From Planctomycetota bacterium (GTDB lineage Bacteria > Planctomycetota > UBA1135 > UBA2386): 32,421 bases of DNA. The notes beneath the pieces are model-generated. The model had not been told where the DNA came from, did no database searches, and was given only the letters and a program-made list of their open reading frames with translations. Position 1 is the first letter of the stretch, and each line of letters opens with the position of its first letter. The DNA is taken from NCBI GenBank assembly GCA_016794565.1, contig JAEUHQ010000122.1:1-32421 (forward strand), written 5' to 3'. Both the position numbers and the translations under genes were made by a program. Positions 7,869-15,843 of the stretch are shown piece after piece.

Positions 7869-7973
7869 GGACCCCTGATGTGTACCGCGGCGGGGGCTGT
7901 TGCGCACGCGGAGGACACGTTCCGCTCCCACGAGGCGAGCCGGGCGACGCAGAGCGCGTTCGCGGTCGGGCGG

Positions 7974-7982
7974 TGCTATACG
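7974..7982 (+). promoter_or_regulatory. Extended -10 promoter of the coiled-coil lipoprotein gene
   Basis: TGC followed by TATACG (7977-7982) is an extended -10 element. The ATG at 7994 is only 11 nt beyond it, so the 5' leader would be about 4-5 nt. No clear -35 is seen at 16-18 nt. Confidence 0.5.
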
Positions 7983-7993
7983 TAGCTGCCCTC

Positions 7994-8770
7994 ATGCGCA
8001 GCCTGCTCGCCGCCGCGTCGTCGTTCCTCCTCGTAGCCTGTGGGTCCGCGCCGAGCCCGGCGCCCGCGCCGGTCGAGGCCCCATCGTCCGCGAACCAGTC
8101 GTCCGAGAAGCCGGGCGACGTCAAGAAAGACGACAAGGCGAAGGAGGAGCAGAAGGCGAAGGATGACGCGCGGCGCCAGAAGGCGAAGGACCTCCGCAAC
8201 AAGCGGCGCGAACTGGACTACGCGAAGGTCGAGGCCCAGACGACGGAGATCGATCGGCGCGTGCGGGCGATGGGAGTCGAGGCGACGCTCGCCCGAACGG
8301 CTGCCGAACTGGAGAAGGCGCGGGCCGAGCTCGAGGTCTTCCTGAAGGACCTGAAGCCACGGGAGATCGAGGAGAAGAAGATCTCGCTGGACCAGAGCAC
8401 CTACCGCACAGAGCACAGCAAGGACGAACTCGGCGAACTCGTCGCGATGTACGAGGCCGACGAGTTCGCGCGGACGACGAAGGAGCTGGTCCTGAAGCGC
8501 GGGCGCCGCGACCTCGAGATGGCCGAGCGCTACCTGGCCGTCGCGAAGAAGGAGTCCGCGCACCTCGAGACGTACGCGCTGCCGTGGCGCGAGCGCGAGT
8601 TGCGGCAGAAGGTCGCGGATGCGGAGGTCGAGCGGAAGAAGGCGGAACTCGAGGCCGACAAGGCGCGCATCGAGATGGACTTGTCGACGCGCAAGGCGAC
8701 CGAGCGCATCAAGGATCTCGAGGACGACGTGAAGGAACTGGAGGAGGCCATCGCCAAGGAGGAGCCGTGA
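7994..8770 (+). CDS. Coiled-coil lipoprotein of unknown function
   Basis: A 258-residue protein. MRSLLAAASSFLLVACGS is a textbook lipoprotein signal with lipobox L13-V14-A15-C16. After a short Pro/Ser linker the rest is highly charged, rich in Lys, Glu, Asp, Arg and Ala (KDDKAKEEQKAKDDARRQK and similar), and predicted by eye to be one long alpha-helical coiled coil (about 45-255), with few aromatic residues. I do not recognise a named family. Charged helical lipoproteins can act as periplasmic spacers or scaffolds, but that is only analogy. Its stop overlaps the GTG start of the next gene by 4 nt (GTGA), so the two are coupled. The upstream in-frame extension to 7880 precedes the promoter and was not used. 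Confidence 0.8.
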   Translation: MRSLLAAASSFLLVACGSAPSPAPAPVEAPSSANQSSEKPGDVKKDDKAKEEQKAKDDARRQKAKDLRNKRRELDYAKVEAQTTEIDRRVRAMGVEATLARTAAELEKARAELEVFLKDLKPREIEEKKISLDQSTYRTEHSKDELGELVAMYEADEFARTTKELVLKRGRRDLEMAERYLAVAKKESAHLETYALPWRERELRQKVADAEVERKKAELEADKARIEMDLSTRKATERIKDLEDDVKELEEAIAKEEP

Positions 8771-9930
8771 CCGGCTCGCGGATCGGTCTGGCGTCGTTCG
8801 CGCTGCTCGCCGCGCTTCTCCCGGGCCAGGACGCGGCGGCGGGGGGCGGTCAGGACGCGCAGAAGCCGCGGTTCGAGACCCGCGACGACGCGCTCGCCGG
8901 GATCGACAAGGCCCTGCACTTCTTTGTCACGTCCCAGAACCCCGACGGCAGCTGGGGCTCGACGTCGTGCGAAACGACGATGGAAGCGATGTTCGCCGTC
9001 GAGACGCACTACGCGTGGTCGGTTGCCGCGCACGGCCTCGCGACGATGGCGCTGTTGCACGCGAAGGAGACTCCGGAACGGCGCCGTGCGCTCGACAAAG
9101 CGGTGCGGTGGTTGTGCAACAGCCGCATGACGATGCGCGGCTCGGCCTGGGACAACGACGCCGTGTGGGGCTGGCTCTACGGCACGGTCGCGATGACCGA
9201 CGTCGCCCAGGATCCGCGCTACACGACCGACGAATGGAAGGGGCCGGTCGGCAAGCGCGGCCGCGAGTTCGCGGGCTGGCTCGCCAAGAACCAGGAGCCG
9301 CTCGGCGGCTTCGGCTACTACGACGACCCGCCGTACACGCGCCGGCCGAAGTGGAGCACGAGCTTCTCGACGGCGTCGGTGCTGCCTGCCCTCGGCCTCG
9401 CGACGCAGCTCGGTTGGCTCGACGACGGATCGACCGGGGACCGGGCCGCCAGCTACGTCCGCCGATGCCGACTGCCGAACGGTGCGTACGAGTACGACCT
9501 GAGCCCCGTGCCGCGCATGAACGGCGGCGAACACATCAACGACGTGAAGGGCAGCCTCGGCCGCATCCAGGCGTGCAACTGGGCGCTCCGCCGCAGCGGC
9601 GATCCCGGGATCACCGATGCGATGATCAAGACGGGGCTCGAGCAGTTCTTCGAACACCATCGCTTCCTCGCGATTGCCCGGATGCGCCCGATCCCGCACG
9701 AGGCCTACTACATGAACGCGGGCTACTTCTTCTACTTCGGCCACTACTACTGCGGCCTCGCCATCGAGCTCCTGCCTCCGGACCAGCGCGAACCGTTCCG
9801 GCGCCAGCTGCGGCAGAGGGTGCTGGAGACGCAGCGAGCGGACGGCACCTACTGCGACTTCCTCGGGTCCAGCTACATGGTGACGTCCTCGACGGCCTTC
9901 GCAACGTTGGCGCTGCAGGCCGGGATGTAG
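8767..9930 (+). CDS. Secreted alpha/alpha-toroid protein (prenyltransferase/squalene-oxidase repeats)
   Basis: A 387-residue protein with a GTG start at 8767 that overlaps the lipoprotein stop. IGLASFALLAALLPGQDAAA is a signal peptide. The mature part has the repeated alpha-helical pattern of the terpene cyclase/prenyltransferase toroid. QNPDGSWGS at about 57-65 and QRADGTYCDFLGSSYMVT at about 356-373 are QW-type repeat motifs, and further blocks read FSTASVLPALGLA and PNGAYEYDL. The catalytic DxDD of squalene-hopene cyclases is not visible, and export argues against a triterpene cyclase. Planctomycetes have many such proteins of unknown role. A soluble or membrane-associated partner of the overlapping coiled-coil lipoprotein is plausible but unproven. 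Confidence 0.82.
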   Translation: MTGSRIGLASFALLAALLPGQDAAAGGGQDAQKPRFETRDDALAGIDKALHFFVTSQNPDGSWGSTSCETTMEAMFAVETHYAWSVAAHGLATMALLHAKETPERRRALDKAVRWLCNSRMTMRGSAWDNDAVWGWLYGTVAMTDVAQDPRYTTDEWKGPVGKRGREFAGWLAKNQEPLGGFGYYDDPPYTRRPKWSTSFSTASVLPALGLATQLGWLDDGSTGDRAASYVRRCRLPNGAYEYDLSPVPRMNGGEHINDVKGSLGRIQACNWALRRSGDPGITDAMIKTGLEQFFEHHRFLAIARMRPIPHEAYYMNAGYFFYFGHYYCGLAIELLPPDQREPFRRQLRQRVLETQRADGTYCDFLGSSYMVTSSTAFATLALQAGM

Positions 9931-10061
9931 ACCCCGCCGCCGCAGGCGGAGTGGTTCGACAGCCCATGGGCGCGGCGGTCCTGGGCCAGTGTCAGGGGGA
10001 GGGTCCGGGGCGGTGTCGCCGCGAGGTTGGATTCCGACGAAAGGGATGCCCGGCGGCAGCG

Positions 10062-10090
10062 TTGACCCTGTCGGAGCCGCTGCCTATCGT
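10062..10090 (+). promoter_or_regulatory. Sigma70-type promoter of the aroF-prmA operon
   Basis: TTGACC (10062-10067), a 17-nt spacer and TATCGT (10085-10090) give close matches to both consensus boxes at ideal spacing. The transcript would begin near 10097, downstream of the two earliest in-frame starts of aroF (GTG 9989, ATG 10046), so it also bears on the choice of start codon. Confidence 0.65.
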
Positions 10091-10126
10091 CCCCCGGCTC
10101 TCCGGAGCCCCAGGAACCCCGACTTC

Positions 10127-11047
10127 GTGCGCAAGACCGTCACTCTCGCCAACGGACTGCAGATCGGCGGCGACGCTTTCGTCGTCGCGGCGGGGCCGTG
10201 TGCCGTGGAGACGCGGGAACTGCTCCTCGCCTCGGCCGAGGCGGTGGCGGCCGCCGGGGCAGGCATGCTGCGCGGGGGTGCCTTCAAGCCGCGCACTTCG
10301 CCGAGGTCGTTCCAGGGCCTCGGCGAACCGGGCCTCGCGCTGCTGACGGAAGCATCTGCGGCGACGGGACTCCCGATCGTCACCGAGGTGATGGATCCGC
10401 GCGACGTGCCCGTCGTCGCCACGCACGCATCGGTGCTGCAGATCGGCAGCCGCAACATGCAGAACTTCCCGCTGCTGCGCGAAGTCGGTCGGCAGGCGCG
10501 CCCGGTCCTCCTGAAGCGCGGCGCGGCAGCGACGATCGAAGAGCTGCTCGCGGCGGCGGACTACATCCTGCAAGAGGGCAACGAGAACGTCATCCTGTGC
10601 GAGCGCGGGGTGCGTGGCTTCGACCCGCAGACGCGCTACCTGCTCGACCTTTGCGCGGTGCCGGTGCTCCGGCAGCGCACGCCACTGCCGATCTTCGTCG
10701 ACCCGAGCCACGGCACCGGCGACGCGTCGCTCGTGGCGCCGATGGCGAAGGCGGCGCTCGCCGCCGGCGCCGACGGTCTCCTGATCGAGGTCCACGCGGC
10801 TCCGGAGCTCGCCCTCTGCGACGGCAAGCAGGCGCTGCGCCCGGCGGATTTCGCGGAATTGGCGACCGAACTGCGGCGCCTCGCTCCCCTGTACGGGAAG
10901 CGCTGGTCGCGGGTCCCACGCGAAGTCTCGTGGCGCACGGGGCCGTCGGCGCCCGGCTCCGCGGTCCGCGAGGGTGGTGACGGCAACGGGCGGGGCCTCG
11001 GTCGCTCCTCGCCCGGTCCCTTCGACGACGAGGTCATGGCACCGTGA
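10127..11047 (+). CDS. aroF: 3-deoxy-7-phosphoheptulonate synthase (DAHP synthase, type I-beta)
   Basis: It catalyses the first shikimate-pathway step: phosphoenolpyruvate plus erythrose 4-phosphate give DAHP. Diagnostic blocks are VVAAGPCAVETRE, GAGMLRGGAFKPRTSP, SFQGLGEPGL, IVTEVMDPRDV, LQIGSRNMQNF, PVLLKRGAAATIEE, GNENVILCERGVRGF, PIFVDPSHGTGD and LLIEVHAAPE. They contain the metal-binding Cys, His and acidic residues and the KRG substrate lysine. I chose GTG 10127 (306 residues): the core homology begins there, as in short archaeal-type enzymes, and a strong promoter at 10062-10090 would start transcription at about 10097. ATG 10046 or GTG 9989 would add 27 or 46 residues. No ACT or ferredoxin-like regulatory domain is present. 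The C-terminal 40 residues are Gly/Ser/Pro-rich and not conserved. The stop overlaps the tpiA start (GTGA). Confidence 0.9.
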   Translation: MRKTVTLANGLQIGGDAFVVAAGPCAVETRELLLASAEAVAAAGAGMLRGGAFKPRTSPRSFQGLGEPGLALLTEASAATGLPIVTEVMDPRDVPVVATHASVLQIGSRNMQNFPLLREVGRQARPVLLKRGAAATIEELLAAADYILQEGNENVILCERGVRGFDPQTRYLLDLCAVPVLRQRTPLPIFVDPSHGTGDASLVAPMAKAALAAGADGLLIEVHAAPELALCDGKQALRPADFAELATELRRLAPLYGKRWSRVPREVSWRTGPSAPGSAVREGGDGNGRGLGRSSPGPFDDEVMAP

Positions 11048-11814
11048 TCCACCGAGTTCGCAAGCCCTACATCGCCGGCAACTGGAAGATGAACCTCGAC
11101 CGCGCGCGGTCGCTGGACCTCATCAAGACGGTGAAGGGGCGCCTCGGCGACGGCAACGACCGCGAAGTCGCGTTCTTCGTGCCGTCGATCTACCTCGCCG
11201 ACGTCTCCGCCGTCGCGCAGGGCTCGCCGCTGGGCGTCGGTGGCCAGAACCTGTGGTTCGAGGCGAACGGTGCGTTCACCGGGGAAGTGGCGCCGCGCAT
11301 GCTGCGCGAAGTCGGCGCCGACCGCGTGCTGATCGGTCACAGCGAGCGCCGCCACGTGTTCCACGAGCCCGACGAGTGGATGGGCAAGAAGGTGCGCGCG
11401 GCGCTCGATTGCGACCTGCTCCCGATCTACTGCGTCGGCGAGACGCTCGAGGAGCGCAAGGGCAACCGCACCGACCGCGTGCTGAAGCGGCACCTCGAGA
11501 CCGGGTTCGAGAAGATCCGCGTCGAGGACGCGCACCGTCTGACCATCGCGTACGAACCGGTGTGGGCCATCGGGACCGGCGAAACGGCGACGCTCGAACA
11601 GATCGGCCAGGCGCATCGCGCGATCCGCAAGTGGTGCGTGCAGCGCGTGGGCGAAGAGGCGGCCAACCTGATGCGCGTGCTCTACGGCGGCAGCGTCAAG
11701 GCCGACAACGCGAAGGAGATCATGGGCGTCGACGGTGTCGACGGTCTCCTGGTCGGTGGTGCCAGCCTGCAGGCCGACACCTTCCTGCCCATCATCGAGT
11801 ACGACCTTCGCTGA
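11044..11814 (+). CDS. tpiA: Triosephosphate isomerase
   Basis: It interconverts dihydroxyacetone phosphate and glyceraldehyde 3-phosphate in glycolysis and gluconeogenesis. At 256 residues it is of normal length. AGNWKMN gives N13 and K15, IGHSERR gives the electrophile H99, AYEPVWAIGTG gives the base E171 and the flexible loop 6, and RVLYGGSVKADN with GLLVGGASL form the phosphate site. The GTG start at 11044 overlaps the aroF stop by 4 nt, and secG follows after 10 nt. Confidence 0.97.
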   Translation: MIHRVRKPYIAGNWKMNLDRARSLDLIKTVKGRLGDGNDREVAFFVPSIYLADVSAVAQGSPLGVGGQNLWFEANGAFTGEVAPRMLREVGADRVLIGHSERRHVFHEPDEWMGKKVRAALDCDLLPIYCVGETLEERKGNRTDRVLKRHLETGFEKIRVEDAHRLTIAYEPVWAIGTGETATLEQIGQAHRAIRKWCVQRVGEEAANLMRVLYGGSVKADNAKEIMGVDGVDGLLVGGASLQADTFLPIIEYDLR

Positions 11815-11824
11815 GAATCACGTC

Positions 11825-12061
11825 ATGATGCAAGTGCTGCATATCGTCGGATGGGTGGTGTTCTTCGTCACCGCGATCCTGCTCACCGTCGTGATCTTGC
11901 TGCAGGAATCGAAGGGCGGCGGTCTCGCGGAAGCGTTCGGCGGCGTCGGCGCCGAGACGTTCGGCGTGAAGTCGGGCGGGATCAACCGGTTCACGTTCCT
12001 GCTCGCTGCGCTGTTCTGCGGTTCCGCAATCCTCATCAACTCGACGTGGAACGCGTCGTGA
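11825..12061 (+). CDS. secG: Preprotein translocase subunit SecG
   Basis: A 78-residue membrane protein. One transmembrane helix, VLHIVGWVVFFVTAILLTVVILL, is followed by the family hallmark LLQESKGGGLAEAFGG and a second helix at about 56-72 (FTFLLAALFCGSAILI). SecG assists SecYE in protein export, which suits a genome with many exported proteins. The tpiA-secG adjacency is common in bacteria. ATG 11825 was chosen; ATG 11828 is equally possible. Confidence 0.93.
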   Translation: MMQVLHIVGWVVFFVTAILLTVVILLQESKGGGLAEAFGGVGAETFGVKSGGINRFTFLLAALFCGSAILINSTWNAS

Positions 12062-12103
12062 CGGGCGGGTCGGCCGCGACCCGCGGCTGACCTCGTCGAC
12101 GCC

Positions 12104-12979
12104 ATGGAACGCTCCGCGATGAGCATGACCGGTGTCGGCTTCGCCGCGGGAAGCTGCGAGGTCGGCGACGTGCGCGTCGAGGTGCGCTCCGTCAACGGGC
12201 GCACGCTTTCGATCAAGACGCGGCTCGCGTCCGGCTGCGCCGGGTTCGAAGCCTCGATCGAAGAGCTCGTCCGCGAACGTCTGCGCCGCGGTTCCGTGGC
12301 TGTCGTGGTCGAGCGTCAGGCGGGCGCGCCGGCCGGCCCCGACCGGACCGTGATGCACGCCGCCGCCGCCACGCTGCGGTCGATCGCCGAGGAGCTGCGT
12401 CTGTCGCCGCCGTCGCTCGCCGACGTGCTGCAGTTCGTCGGCCCTTTGCGCAACGAAGCCGTCGTGTCGCGGCCGTGTCCGCCCGGACTGCGGCGTCTCC
12501 TGGAAGGCGCGCTCTCCGAACTCGAACGCGTGCGCGCCGCGGATGGCCTCGGCACCGTGCGGGCCCTGGAAACCTGGTTCGCGGAGTTCGAGGGCCATGT
12601 GCGTGCCGCCGCCGCGCGCGCACCGGCGGTGGTCGAGGCCTACCGCGAGCGGCTCCTGCAGCGCGCGCAGGAGTTCGTGGCGAAGCACGTGTCGCAGCCG
12701 GTCGAGGCAGCGGATGTCGTGCGCGAAGTCGCGGTCTTCGCGGATCGCGTCGACGTCGCCGAGGAACTGCAGCGGCTGCAGCAACACCTCGCAGAGATCC
12801 GGAGTGTCGTCGTCCGCGGCGGCGAAGTCGGTCGTCGACTCGAGTTCCTGCTCCAGGAACTGCTGCGCGAGACCAACACGCTCGGCGCCAAGTCGCCCGA
12901 CACGACGCTCGCGCACACCGTGGTCGCCATGAAGGCGTGCATCGAACGCTGCAAGGAGCAGGTGGCGAACCTCGAATGA
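12104..12979 (+). CDS. yicC: YicC/YloC-family endoribonuclease
   Basis: A 291-residue protein of normal length. The N-terminal half (SMTGVGFAAG, VEVRSVNGRTLSIKTRL, RLRRGSVAVVVER) matches the YicC N-terminal domain. The C-terminal half matches DUF1732: REVAVFADRVDVAEELQRLQQHL, GRRLEFLLQELLRETNTLGAKS. YicC and YloC are known endoribonucleases in E. coli and B. subtilis. The yicC-gmk order is widely conserved. The start could be ATG 12104, 12119 or 12125; the SMTG motif is normally within 10 residues of the start, so all fit. It overlaps gmk by ATGA at 12976-12979. Confidence 0.92.
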   Translation: MERSAMSMTGVGFAAGSCEVGDVRVEVRSVNGRTLSIKTRLASGCAGFEASIEELVRERLRRGSVAVVVERQAGAPAGPDRTVMHAAAATLRSIAEELRLSPPSLADVLQFVGPLRNEAVVSRPCPPGLRRLLEGALSELERVRAADGLGTVRALETWFAEFEGHVRAAAARAPAVVEAYRERLLQRAQEFVAKHVSQPVEAADVVREVAVFADRVDVAEELQRLQQHLAEIRSVVVRGGEVGRRLEFLLQELLRETNTLGAKSPDTTLAHTVVAMKACIERCKEQVANLE

Positions 12980-13548
12980 ACGACCGCGGCCGGCTCATCG
13001 TGATCTCGGGTCCGTCGGGTGCCGGCAAGACGTCGGTCTGTCGCGCACTGAAGCAACACGCCGACGTCGAGTTCTCCGTGTCCGCGACGACGCGCACGCC
13101 GCGGTCGGGCGAGCGCGATGGCATCGACTACCACTTCCTCTCGCGCGACGACTTCCAGCGTCGGCTCGGCGAGAACCAGTTCCTCGAGTGGGCGAGCTAC
13201 AACGGCAACCTGTACGGCACTCCGCGGTGGCCGATGGACGCGGCTCTCTCGCGCGGCAAGACGTTCCTCGTCGAGATCGAGGTCAAGGGCACTCGCCAGC
13301 TGCGGGAACGCGGCGTTCCAGGCATCTACGTCTTCATCGCGCCCCCCGGTCTCGAGGAGCTGCGCCGTCGCCTCGAGCACCGCGGCAGCAACGATCCCGC
13401 CGAGATCGCGCAGCGCGTCCGGATCGCCGAGGACGAAATGCGCGCGGCGAAGGAGACTGTCGCGGGCCAGCCGCTGTACGACGTGACCCTCGTCAACGTC
13501 GACCTGCAGGCCACGATCCGCGCGGTGGAGGCCCTGCTGTGGCCGTGA
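12976..13548 (+). CDS. gmk: Guanylate kinase
   Basis: It phosphorylates GMP to GDP with ATP. A 190-residue cytoplasmic enzyme with P-loop GPSGAGKT at 12-19. The GMP-binding segment is SVSATTRTPRSGERDGIDYHFL, and the later blocks FLEWASYNGNLYGTPR, VEIEVKGTRQLRE and FIAPPGLEELRRRLEHRG are typical. The start ATG overlaps the yicC stop and the stop overlaps the coaC start (GTGA), consistent with tight operon coupling. Confidence 0.97.
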   Translation: MNDRGRLIVISGPSGAGKTSVCRALKQHADVEFSVSATTRTPRSGERDGIDYHFLSRDDFQRRLGENQFLEWASYNGNLYGTPRWPMDAALSRGKTFLVEIEVKGTRQLRERGVPGIYVFIAPPGLEELRRRLEHRGSNDPAEIAQRVRIAEDEMRAAKETVAGQPLYDVTLVNVDLQATIRAVEALLWP

Positions 13549-14090
13549 GTGTGCGCGTTCTCCTCGGCGTCGGCGGCGGCATCGCCGCCTACAAGATCGC
13601 GTATCTCGCGAGCCGCCTCGTGCAGCAGGGCGCTGCGGTGCGCGTCGCGATGACGCCGCGCGCGACCGCGTTCGTCGGCGCAGTCACGTTCGAAGGACTC
13701 ACGAACCGTCCGGTGATCCTGTCGTCGACCCAGGTGGACCCCGACGGCCGGGTGCCGCACATCGACGCCGCGCGCGAGGCCCAGGTGTTCGTCGTCGCGC
13801 CGGCGACGGCCGACCTGCTGGCGAAGCTGGCCCTCGGTGTCGCCGACGATCCTGTCTCGCTGCTCGCGATCACGTGTCGCTGCCCGCTGCTCGTGTGTCC
13901 GGCGATGAACGACGCGATGTGGACGTCTGCCGCGGTGCAGGCGAACTGCGCCGAGCTGCGGCGCCGCGGGGTGCAGTTCCTCGGTCCGGTCGAAGGCCAT
14001 CTCGCCGAGGGCTACGACGCGATCGGGCGCATGGTCGAGCCCGATGCGATCCTGGCGCGTGCGCTGGCGCTGGCGGCAGGCTCTGCGTGA
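13545..14090 (+). CDS. coaC: Stand-alone phosphopantothenoylcysteine decarboxylase-like flavoprotein (CoaC domain)
   Basis: A 181-residue protein of the HFCD flavoprotein family: LLGVGGGIAAYKIAYLASRL (FMN site), H72 in PHIDAA, APATADLLAKLALGVADD, and PAMNDAMW with N122. It would decarboxylate phosphopantothenoylcysteine in CoA synthesis. Two oddities stand out. The fused CoaB synthetase domain usual in bacterial CoaBC is absent and is not next door. In the substrate-recognition clamp, normally xACGxxGxGRM, the sequence is LAEGYDAIGRM, so E155 stands where the reducing cysteine is expected. Either the enzyme uses another residue, or it acts on a different peptide-cysteine-like or flavin substrate. 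The location after gmk is the usual one for CoaBC. GTG 13545 was chosen for its 4-nt overlap; GTG 13539 is also possible. Confidence 0.82.
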   Translation: MSVRVLLGVGGGIAAYKIAYLASRLVQQGAAVRVAMTPRATAFVGAVTFEGLTNRPVILSSTQVDPDGRVPHIDAAREAQVFVVAPATADLLAKLALGVADDPVSLLAITCRCPLLVCPAMNDAMWTSAAVQANCAELRRRGVQFLGPVEGHLAEGYDAIGRMVEPDAILARALALAAGSA

Positions 14091-14860
14091 GCGGCGTTCG
14101 TGCGTTCGTGCTGGGCGGTGTGGACGCCGCTGCGGCGCTGGACTGGTTGCACGTGCACGGTGACGTCGACGGCGTGATCGAGGGCGATTCCACGTTCACG
14201 GTGTACTCGCGCGCATCCTTGCCGAAGCTGCCGTTCGCGTCGGTCTCGGTGCGCGAGATCGTGGTGTCGGCGGACTCGATCGAGGCGACCGGACTGGAGA
14301 ACGACGCGCCGATCCTCGTGGCCGCGGACCTGCTGGTGCGTCCGCCGTGGGTCGCGCGCCCGCCGGACTTCGTCGGTGTCGAACTGGTCGTGCCGCGCGG
14401 CAACGCGTTCGGCAGCGGCGAGCACGCCAGCACGAAGGCGGCGCTGCGTTGTCTGCATCGCGCGTGGAACTCGCCGGCGAGTGTGGCCGACGTCGGCACG
14501 GGTTCGGGCATCCTCGCCCTCTACGCCGCGGTGCGCGGCTGTCGCCGTGTCGAGGCCTGCGACATCGAAGAGCCCGCCGTCGCCGCCGCTCGCGAGCTGC
14601 TCCCGTCGGCGCGAGTCCGCCTCGGCGCGGCGGACACGATGGGCGCCTGCGACTGTGTCGTCGCCAACATGACCGGAACCGAGCTCACCGCTTCGATGCC
14701 CGCGATCCTGCGGTGCTGGACGCGGCGGGACGCCCTCGTGCTGAGCGGGATGCGGGCGCACGAAGTCGCCGCGGTGGTCGCGATGGTGGACGCGCCGATC
14801 GTCGATCGGGAGACCGTCGAAGCGTTCACCGCGGTGGTGTTCCGAGGGAAGGCGACCTGA
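14087..14860 (+). CDS. prmA: Ribosomal protein L11 methyltransferase-like SAM methyltransferase
   Basis: A 257-residue protein, shorter than the usual 290 or so. The C-terminal domain has the PrmA signatures: LLVRPPW, NAFGSGEHASTKAALRCL (the PrmA FGTGxHxTT block), the SAM loop DVGTGSGILALYAA, the acidic ribose binder ACDIEEPAV, and VVANMTGTEL. The N-terminal L11-recognition domain is reduced to about 85 residues. It would trimethylate bL11 or a related protein. The GTG start overlaps the coaC stop by GTGA. The 3' end overlaps the convergent rsmJ by 35 nt. Another protein methyltransferase role is possible given the short N-terminal domain. Confidence 0.85.
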   Translation: MSGVRAFVLGGVDAAAALDWLHVHGDVDGVIEGDSTFTVYSRASLPKLPFASVSVREIVVSADSIEATGLENDAPILVAADLLVRPPWVARPPDFVGVELVVPRGNAFGSGEHASTKAALRCLHRAWNSPASVADVGTGSGILALYAAVRGCRRVEACDIEEPAVAAARELLPSARVRLGAADTMGACDCVVANMTGTELTASMPAILRCWTRRDALVLSGMRAHEVAAVVAMVDAPIVDRETVEAFTAVVFRGKAT

Positions 14861-15593
14861 GGTAGACGTCGAAACGGATGCGTTCCCCCTCGACCACGAA
14901 GGACGGGGAGGTGGCGAGCGGTGCGCTGTCGGGGTGTCTCTTCACCACGACGCGTTCGTGCGCGACCTCGCGGGCCGCGGCGAACAGCTCTTCGACATCG
15001 GCGGCGGGGCCGGCGAGTGCGCGGCACGCCTGCATGTCCTTCTTCACCTGCGCGCGTCCTTCGTCCGCGAACATCGGGTCCAGATAGACGACGTCGGGGC
15101 CGAGTGTGCTGCCCTCCGTGCGCAGCCAGTCGATCGCGTCCGATCGCACGGTGCGCAGCGCCCGTTCGAGCGGGGTCCCTTGGACGGCGGCCCGCAGGAG
15201 CATCACGAATGCCGGGATGCGTTCGATGGCCGTGACCTCGCACCCGAGGTGGGCCAGGAGCAACGCGTCGCGCCCGAGTCCCGCGGTGGCGTCGACGACG
15301 CGCGGGGGAGCTTGCCGCCTCGGCAGGCCGATCGCCCGTGGCAGCGGGTCGGTGCGGCGTGCGGTGTGGAGTCGGCGCGCGATCGGGCCGCTGGACAGGC
15401 CGACCTCGATGCGCAAGTCGCCGGTGGCAACGGGGGAGCGGAGTTCGAGCTCCAAGGCGCCGCGGACGATCTGCCATTCCGCCTGGTTCCGCGCGGGCGC
15501 GAGCCGGATCCCGCAGGCCGCTGCCAATGCGAGATCGGGGCCACGTGCAGGGGGCGCCAGTGTTACTTCGGGGGGTTCCCAGCTAGGTGGCAT
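14826..15593 (-). CDS. rsmJ: 16S rRNA (guanine1516-N2)-methyltransferase
   Basis: A 255-residue protein, the same size as E. coli RsmJ. Diagnostic blocks: VVDATAGLGRDALLLAHLGCEV (SAM loop), AIERIPAFVMLLRAA, DVVYLDPMFADEGR (the catalytic DPMF), KKDMQACRALAGP, ERVVVKRHPDSAPL and RIRFDVYLRSP. It methylates N2 of G1516 in 16S rRNA. ATG 15593 was chosen over the earlier ATG 15713 because GAGGTG lies 4 nt upstream and homology starts soon after. Its last 35 nt overlap the end of prmA on the other strand. Confidence 0.92.
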   Translation of the reverse strand: MPPSWEPPEVTLAPPARGPDLALAAACGIRLAPARNQAEWQIVRGALELELRSPVATGDLRIEVGLSSGPIARRLHTARRTDPLPRAIGLPRRQAPPRVVDATAGLGRDALLLAHLGCEVTAIERIPAFVMLLRAAVQGTPLERALRTVRSDAIDWLRTEGSTLGPDVVYLDPMFADEGRAQVKKDMQACRALAGPAADVEELFAAAREVAHERVVVKRHPDSAPLATSPSFVVEGERIRFDVYLRSPSLGTPPR

Positions 15594-15594
15594 G

Positions 15595-15600
15595 CACCTC
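15595..15600 (-). promoter_or_regulatory. Ribosome binding site of rsmJ
   Basis: On the minus strand GAGGTG ends just before the ATG at 15593. Such strong sites are uncommon in this window, and it decides the start among several in-frame ATGs. Confidence 0.6.
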
Positions 15601-15749
15601 GAGTGCGGTTCGCCGATCGTCGGCGACTTCGCACAGCATGCAACCGGGCGAGGCCCCATGCCAATGGCCGAGTCGGTTGCCGAGGCGCTTCCGACGGTCC
15701 GGATCCAGGACACCTGAATCTCCCGAAGGCGGTCGCACTCTCCGGCGAG

Positions 15750-15758
15750 TGCTAGACT
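15750..15758 (+). promoter_or_regulatory. Extended -10 promoter of the XRE regulator
   Basis: TGC directly followed by TAGACT (15753-15758) forms an extended -10. The expected start of transcription is near 15765, leaving a leader of about 79 nt to the ATG at 15844. There is no clear -35. Confidence 0.5.
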
Positions 15759-15843
15759 TTCGCAGATCGCGCAGCCTGACGCGATCGACGGTATCTGCCG
15801 GCTCCTCCCAACCCCCTCGACTCACCCCCCAACCGTTCCTCCC

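Noticed and set aside
8530..9744. 404-codon minus-strand open frame opposite the toroid gene
   Set aside because: Arg/Val/His-rich antisense shadow without any recognisable domain; the plus-strand frame has a signal peptide and repeats.
8767..9930. Squalene-hopene cyclase
   Set aside because: Toroid repeats are present, but the protein is exported, much shorter than 600 residues and lacks DxDD.
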